This document shows, one piece after another, positions 59,246 to 64,000 of a stretch of DNA of 64,000 bases. A program made the position numbers and the translations under genes. The notes beneath the pieces are model-generated. The model had not been told where the DNA came from and did no database searches. It worked only from the letters and a program-made list of their open reading frames with translations. Position 1 is the stretch's first letter. Every line of letters starts with the position of its first letter. Origin of the DNA: Schistocephalus solidus (taxonomy: Eukaryota > Platyhelminthes > Cestoda > Diphyllobothriidea > Diphyllobothriidae); assembly GCA_017591395.1 (NCBI GenBank), contig WEDG01001070.1, positions 1-64,000 of the forward strand, read 5' to 3'.

Positions 59246-62200
59246 GTCGTACACAGACAAGTGATTTGCCGGTGTTGTTGCTGCTGGCTGACACTGCAGC
59301 GAAAGGATCGGCGTTCTCTTTGCGGTTTCTGGTATATGGACTGCAGAGAATAATCGGGTTCATAATTTCTGAAATTATTAAGTGCAGGACATGGAGTCAG
59401 GTGATTCGGACATGACTTTTGAGGGTCAGATCCGAAATTTCAATGAACATTTGGGTCGAAGACAATCAACCACTAATGAATAACCACGTAATGCCCATTC
59501 TACAAACAAGTTGTACTACAAGTAGTATGAATCTTATATGGCAAAGACGTTATACCATACTTCCGACATAGATACTAGCTAAAAGCCCAGACACGTGTTT
59601 CGCCGATGTTTCTGCTGCTGTGTGACACAGCAACGAGGCGTTCGGCTCCTCAGTGGGTCCCCCAGCGTTCTCTTTGCGGTTTTTGGTATTTGGACTCAAG
59701 ATAATAATCGGGCAAACAATTTCTGAAATGTTTAAGTGCAGAAAAGTAGTCAGGTGAATCGAATGAACAATTGATTGTAAGACAATCAACCGCAGTGTTA
59801 TAACCACGGAATGCCCCTTCTACAAACTAGTAGTACAACAAGTAGTATGAATTTTATATGTCAAATACATTACACCGTGCATCCGACATAGGGTCTACAG
59901 CTCAAAGCCCAGGGACGCGTTTCGCCAATGTTTCTGCAATTGCGTGATGAAAACTGCGAAATAACCACGTTTTTCCCATTCTACAAACATGTTGTACTAC
60001 AAGTTGTATGAATCTAATATGGTAAAGGTATTATGTTGTCTTTCCAACAAAGGTACTTGATAAAAGCCCAGACACGCGTTTCAATGATGTTTTTGCTACT
60101 GAGTGACAGAGCAATGAGGCGTTTGGATCCTCCGTGGGTCCACCCAGCATTCTTTCTGCGGTTACTCGTATATTGACTCCTGAGAATAATCGGGGAAATA
60201 ATTTCTGCAATTATTAATTGCAGGACATAGCGTTAGGTGATTCGAACATGGTTTTTAGGGTTGAATCCGTAATTTGAATGAACAATCGGATTGAGGTCAA
60301 TCAACCACTGTGGAATAACTATGTAATGCCCATTCTTCAAACAAGAATTACTACAAGTAATTTGAATCTTATATGGCAATGACATTATACCGTACTTTCG
60401 ATATAGGTACTAGCTAAAATCCCATATATGTGTTTCGACGATGTATATGCTACGTGACACAGCAACGAGGGGTTCAGCTCCTTTGTGGGTTTTTCCAGCG
60501 TTCTCTTTGCGCTTTCTGTTATAGATACTCCAAAGAATAATCGGAAAACTAATATCTTAAATTATGTAGTGCAAGACATGTAGTCAGGTGAATTTAACAT
60601 GACTTTTTTGGGTCAGTTTCAAATCTTTAGTGAACATTTCGGTCGACCACTAATAACCACTGTATTAATAACCACGTTCAACCGATTTTTCAAACAATTT
60701 ATAATAAAATTAGTATGAATCTTATATAACAAAGACATTATTTCGTTTTTCCGACATAGGTACTTGCTACAAACCCAGACACGTGTTAAGCAGATGTGTC
60801 TGCTGCTGCGTAACACATCACTTAGGGGTTCGGATCATCAGTGTTCTCTATGTGTTGTCTGGTACAAGGTCTCCAAAGAAAAATAAGGGAAAAAACATTC
60901 TGAAATAATAATGTGCAAGACATTAATTCAGGTGAATTGAGGTGTTTTGCCAATGTTTTTGCAATTGCGTGACACAGCAACGAGGGGTTTGGCTCATCAG
61001 TGGGTCCGTCCGCGTTCTCTATGACGTTTCTCGTATATTAACTTCAGATAATAATAAGGGAATTTATTTCTGAAATTATTTAATGCGGGACATTGAGTCA
61101 GGTGATTCGGACATGACTTTGTAAGGTCAGGGCCAAAATTTATATGAACAATTGGGTTGAAGACTATGATTCCACTAAGTAAAAACGATGTTATTTCCAT
61201 TCAACAAAAAAAGAAGTACAACGCATAGTAGGAATATTATATGGCAAAGGCATTATACGGTTATTCCGACACATGTTCTAGCTTGAAGCCCAAATATGTG
61301 TGTCGCCGATGTTTCTGTTGCTGCGTGACACAGCGCATAGAGGTTCGGATCCTCAGTTGGTACCTTAGCGTTCTTCGTGTGGTTTCTGGTAAAAGGTCTC
61401 CAGAGAAAAATCGGGGAAATAATTTCTTAAATAATGAAGTGCAAAACTTGAAGCCAGGTCATTCAGAAATTACTTTTAAGCGTCAGACCGGAAATATTAA
61501 TAAACATTTGGGTCGAAGATAAGCAACCTCTGTAAAATAACCATCGCATGTCTATTCGACAAACAATTAGTACTACAATATGTATGAATCTTATATGAAA
61601 AAAACAGTGTACCGTATTTCCGACATGGGTTAAATCTTAAAGCCCAGACACGTGTTTCGCCGACTTTTCTGCTGCTACGTGACACAGCAACGAAAAATTT
61701 GGCTTTTCCGTGCGTCGTTCAGCTTTCTCTTTGCGATTTCTGGTATATGGACTTCAGACAATAATCACGGAAATAATTTATGAAATTATTAACTGCAGGA
61801 CTTGGAGTCAGGTGATTTGATTATGACTTTTATCCGTCAGAACCGAAATAAAAATGAACATTTTGGTCAACGTAACTCATCCACTGATAAATAACCACTT
61901 AATGTCCATTCTTTAAACAAGTAGTTACACAAGTAGTATGAATCTTATGTCAAATACATTTAACCGTTCTTCCGACGTAGGAACTAGCTTAAAGCACAGT
62001 CACGTGTTTTTCCGATGTTTCTTCAATTGCGTGACACAGCATCGAGGGGTTCGGCTCCTCAGTGGGCATTTCCACGTTCTCTTTGACGTTTCTGGTATAT
62101 GGATTATATAGATTAATCAGGAAAATAATTTCTGAAATCATTTAGTGCAGAACATTGAGTCAGGTGATTCGGACAAGAGATTTTTTGTCAGGGCCCGGAA

Positions 62201-62437
62201 TATTAATGAACAATTGTGTCAAAGTCAATCATGTTCTGAGTAATAACGACAATGTGTCCATTAAAAAAACAAGAAGTACTACAAGGAGTATGAATATTTT
62301 ATGGCCAATACATTATACGGTACATCTGATACAGGTTCTTGCTTTTGGCCCAAACACGTGTGTCGTCGATGCTTCTGCTGCTGTGTGACACAGTAGCGAG
62401 GGGTTCAGTTCCTCAGTATGTTTCCCAGACTTCTTTG
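59246..62437 (+). repeat. 354-bp tandem repeat array, right outer arm
   Basis: Nine or so units in plus orientation. The CAACGAGG landmark lies near 59631, 60112 (after an extra partial unit), 60463, 60816, 60978 (short unit of 162 bp), 61333, 61688, 62040 and 62394. The last six positions mirror those of 1-2010 almost exactly. Units keep CAGACACGTGTTT and GGTTCGGCTCC. Open frames such as 61241-61522 are repeat-borne. Confidence 0.9.
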
Positions 62438-64000
62438 GTTTAAGATTTTCATTTCTAATACAACTTCTGCTACTGCATCGAAATTAGGCTCTCAAGAGAT
62501 AAGCGTTGGGAGTCTGGGGCACTAAGTGATGCCAATTCAATCAACTTTGTTGCTCAAATCTTTCATATTCGGTCGTCAGCTATGCGTCTGATTGCAACTC
62601 CACCCTTATTTGAAGGTCAAAAGAAAGTACCAGATAAATAGTGCAAAATAGAATGGTTAAATTCGCTTTTAACCAACCAATTTACCTCTGAAACTAGCCA
62701 AATTCCCACAATTCCTCTGTTTTCAAATTCGCTTCTAACAACTTAAATTGTCTCGCTTTCACGTATTCAAAACGAAATCGTTCACCTAAAAAATTTATAT
62801 TTGGTTTAAACTGACATCATTTCTAACTCCATTAATAAGCATTTAAGGGATTTTCCACTTTAACTTAGCAAATTGTTCTCAGTTTTTCTCAAAAATGGTT
62901 TCTTCTCCGATTATTGGAAAGCTTATCTTATCATACTAGTTTTTAAAACTTGTTTGAGCTCGGAGATTCATAACTATGGCCGCGTTCATTAAACGCCCTG
63001 TTTTGCTAAACTCTTCGAAAAACTGATTGCAAAACAAATAACGGATTTTTGCATAAGCAATAAAATTATCAAGTTTTTCCAACATAGCTTCTTAACGGAC
63101 TGCTCTTGTGAAACCAACCTCATGTCTTTTATAAATCTTGTAACCGCTTTTCGTAATGATTATCTGTCAGCAGTAGTTATCTTTTATGATCAAAATAAAG
63201 GCATTCTATAAAGTGCATCATAAATTACTTAAAGGTAGCTTGAAGCTATAGGATCTCGTTGTCCTCTTACTTAATTTATAAGATCATACATAAGTGATTT
63301 AAAAAAGTTTAAAGTAAGGTCCTCATACTCCAATGCAACCCCAATTGTTATTGGTGCCATTCAAGGTACCATATTAGGTCCTTTGTTGTTCTTTTATTAT
63401 AAGACTGACAATTCATCGACATTTAAAATATTCTCAATCGTTTTTTTATTCTGATGCCCTCAAATGCCTGTTTTCCTACTCAAAATATACGACCGAAGGG
63501 TGCCTGGAATAAATTCATTCAGACGTTGACGCTATTTTAACCTGGCGCTCCACATGGCTAATGAAGTTCTCCCCTACTTAGTGTCGCTTCATGAGTTTTG
63601 GACCTGTAAGTCTGCTTTAACCTCTGACTTTTGAAGGTTGCCGTATGATTAAATGTTCGTCAATCAAGGACTTGGGCTTGAGCTACACAAATAAATTAGA
63701 TCTTTCACAAAATGCCGATCGAATTATGGTCAAAGCCGCTTTTATTAGCGGCGTTATTGCTTTATATATCACTTAAAACATACAAAGGACAAAAACCGGA
63801 TTAGTTGACGCTAAAAACACCAACGAATAATGTGATAGTTGAACAAGGAGTCTTTGTGAACGGAGCCTTTGGTCTACAAAAAAATGAATAAGCCATAGGC
63901 TTACTAATCGGGTTAACATTTACTGACGCTGTCTATCGTTTTTTGTCTACGTTAGCAGCTTAAGGTAACAACATATGCCAGCTGTTTCAATCAGACTTGA
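62438..64000 (+). mobile_element. CR1/Jockey-like LINE copy D, runs off window end
   Basis: Best preserved RT region of this family. After a linker (62600-62800) come AKLFEKLIAKQITDFCISN (63003-63060), FFQHSFLTDCSCETNL (63075-63120), AVVIFYDQNK (63172-63200), the GAIQGTILGPLLFF block (63355-63395) and the region after the catalytic box with WRSTWLMKF (63545), IKDLGLSYTNKLDLSQNADR (63665-63725) and KAAFISGVIALYIT. Frameshifts and stops are common and no clean YADD is seen. It begins at a different point from copies A-C and abuts the 354-bp array directly. Confidence 0.75.

Overview
This is a gene-poor, AT-rich, intron-containing eukaryotic window dominated by degenerate repeats. The best guess at the organism is a parasitic flatworm, probably a tapeworm of the diphyllobothriid type. 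Three things support this: decayed Penelope-like elements with GIY-YIG endonuclease, RTE-type and CR1/Jockey-type non-LTR retrotransposon relics of the kind abundant in flatworms, and a small secreted Kunitz protein of the sort tapeworms carry in families. The species is inferred, not shown.

Only one gene is well supported. It is a three-exon minus-strand gene at 4422-7895 encoding an 85-residue secreted Kunitz-domain protein. It has a TATA box, a signal-peptide exon, a Kunitz exon flanked by phase-1 introns and a tiny last exon. Its domain keeps the 5-55 and 30-51 cysteines but has lost both partners of the 14-38 disulfide. The part holding exons 2 and 3 was duplicated to 34.1-35.6 kb, where the coding sequence has decayed.

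Layout. 0-2.0 kb: 354-bp tandem repeat. 2.0-3.1 kb: inverted-repeat arm. 3.1-14.1 kb: mostly single-copy sequence with the Kunitz gene. 14.1-20.2 kb: two arrays of a tRNA-like tandem repeat in opposite orientation flanking an 87-bp satellite. 21.1-21.6 kb: tandem SINE. 21.6-25.7 kb: two Penelope-like elements head to head. 25.8-29.2 kb: CR1-like LINE (minus). 29.2-31.4 kb: 87-bp array. 31.4-33.0 kb: 354-bp array. 33.0-35.6 kb: spacer with the Kunitz pseudogene. 35.7-41.5 kb: the same elements in mirror order (354-bp fragment, 87-bp array, LINE, (TA)n/SINE, Penelope-like element). 41.6-45.7 kb: a giant triplet microsatellite that switches strand. 45.7-50.3 kb: unassigned sequence with a 421-bp tandem duplication. 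50.3-54.85 kb: a third kind of Penelope-like copy, then an RTE-like LINE. 54.86-55.96 kb: partner of the 2.0-3.1 kb arm. 57.0-62.4 kb: LINE, 87-bp array and 354-bp array. 62.4-64.0 kb: another CR1-like LINE copy running off the end.

The main theme is nested inverted duplication. The outer 2-kb ends pair collinearly across the window. A second, larger palindrome is centred near 33 kb. A third axis lies in the Penelope-like pair near 23.7 kb. A composite unit (87-bp monomer array joined to the 5' side of a CR1-like LINE at the same junction in three copies) is the most likely undescribed element: a LINE whose tandem 5' leader travels with it. All calls come from reading the sequence; no alignment or search was run.
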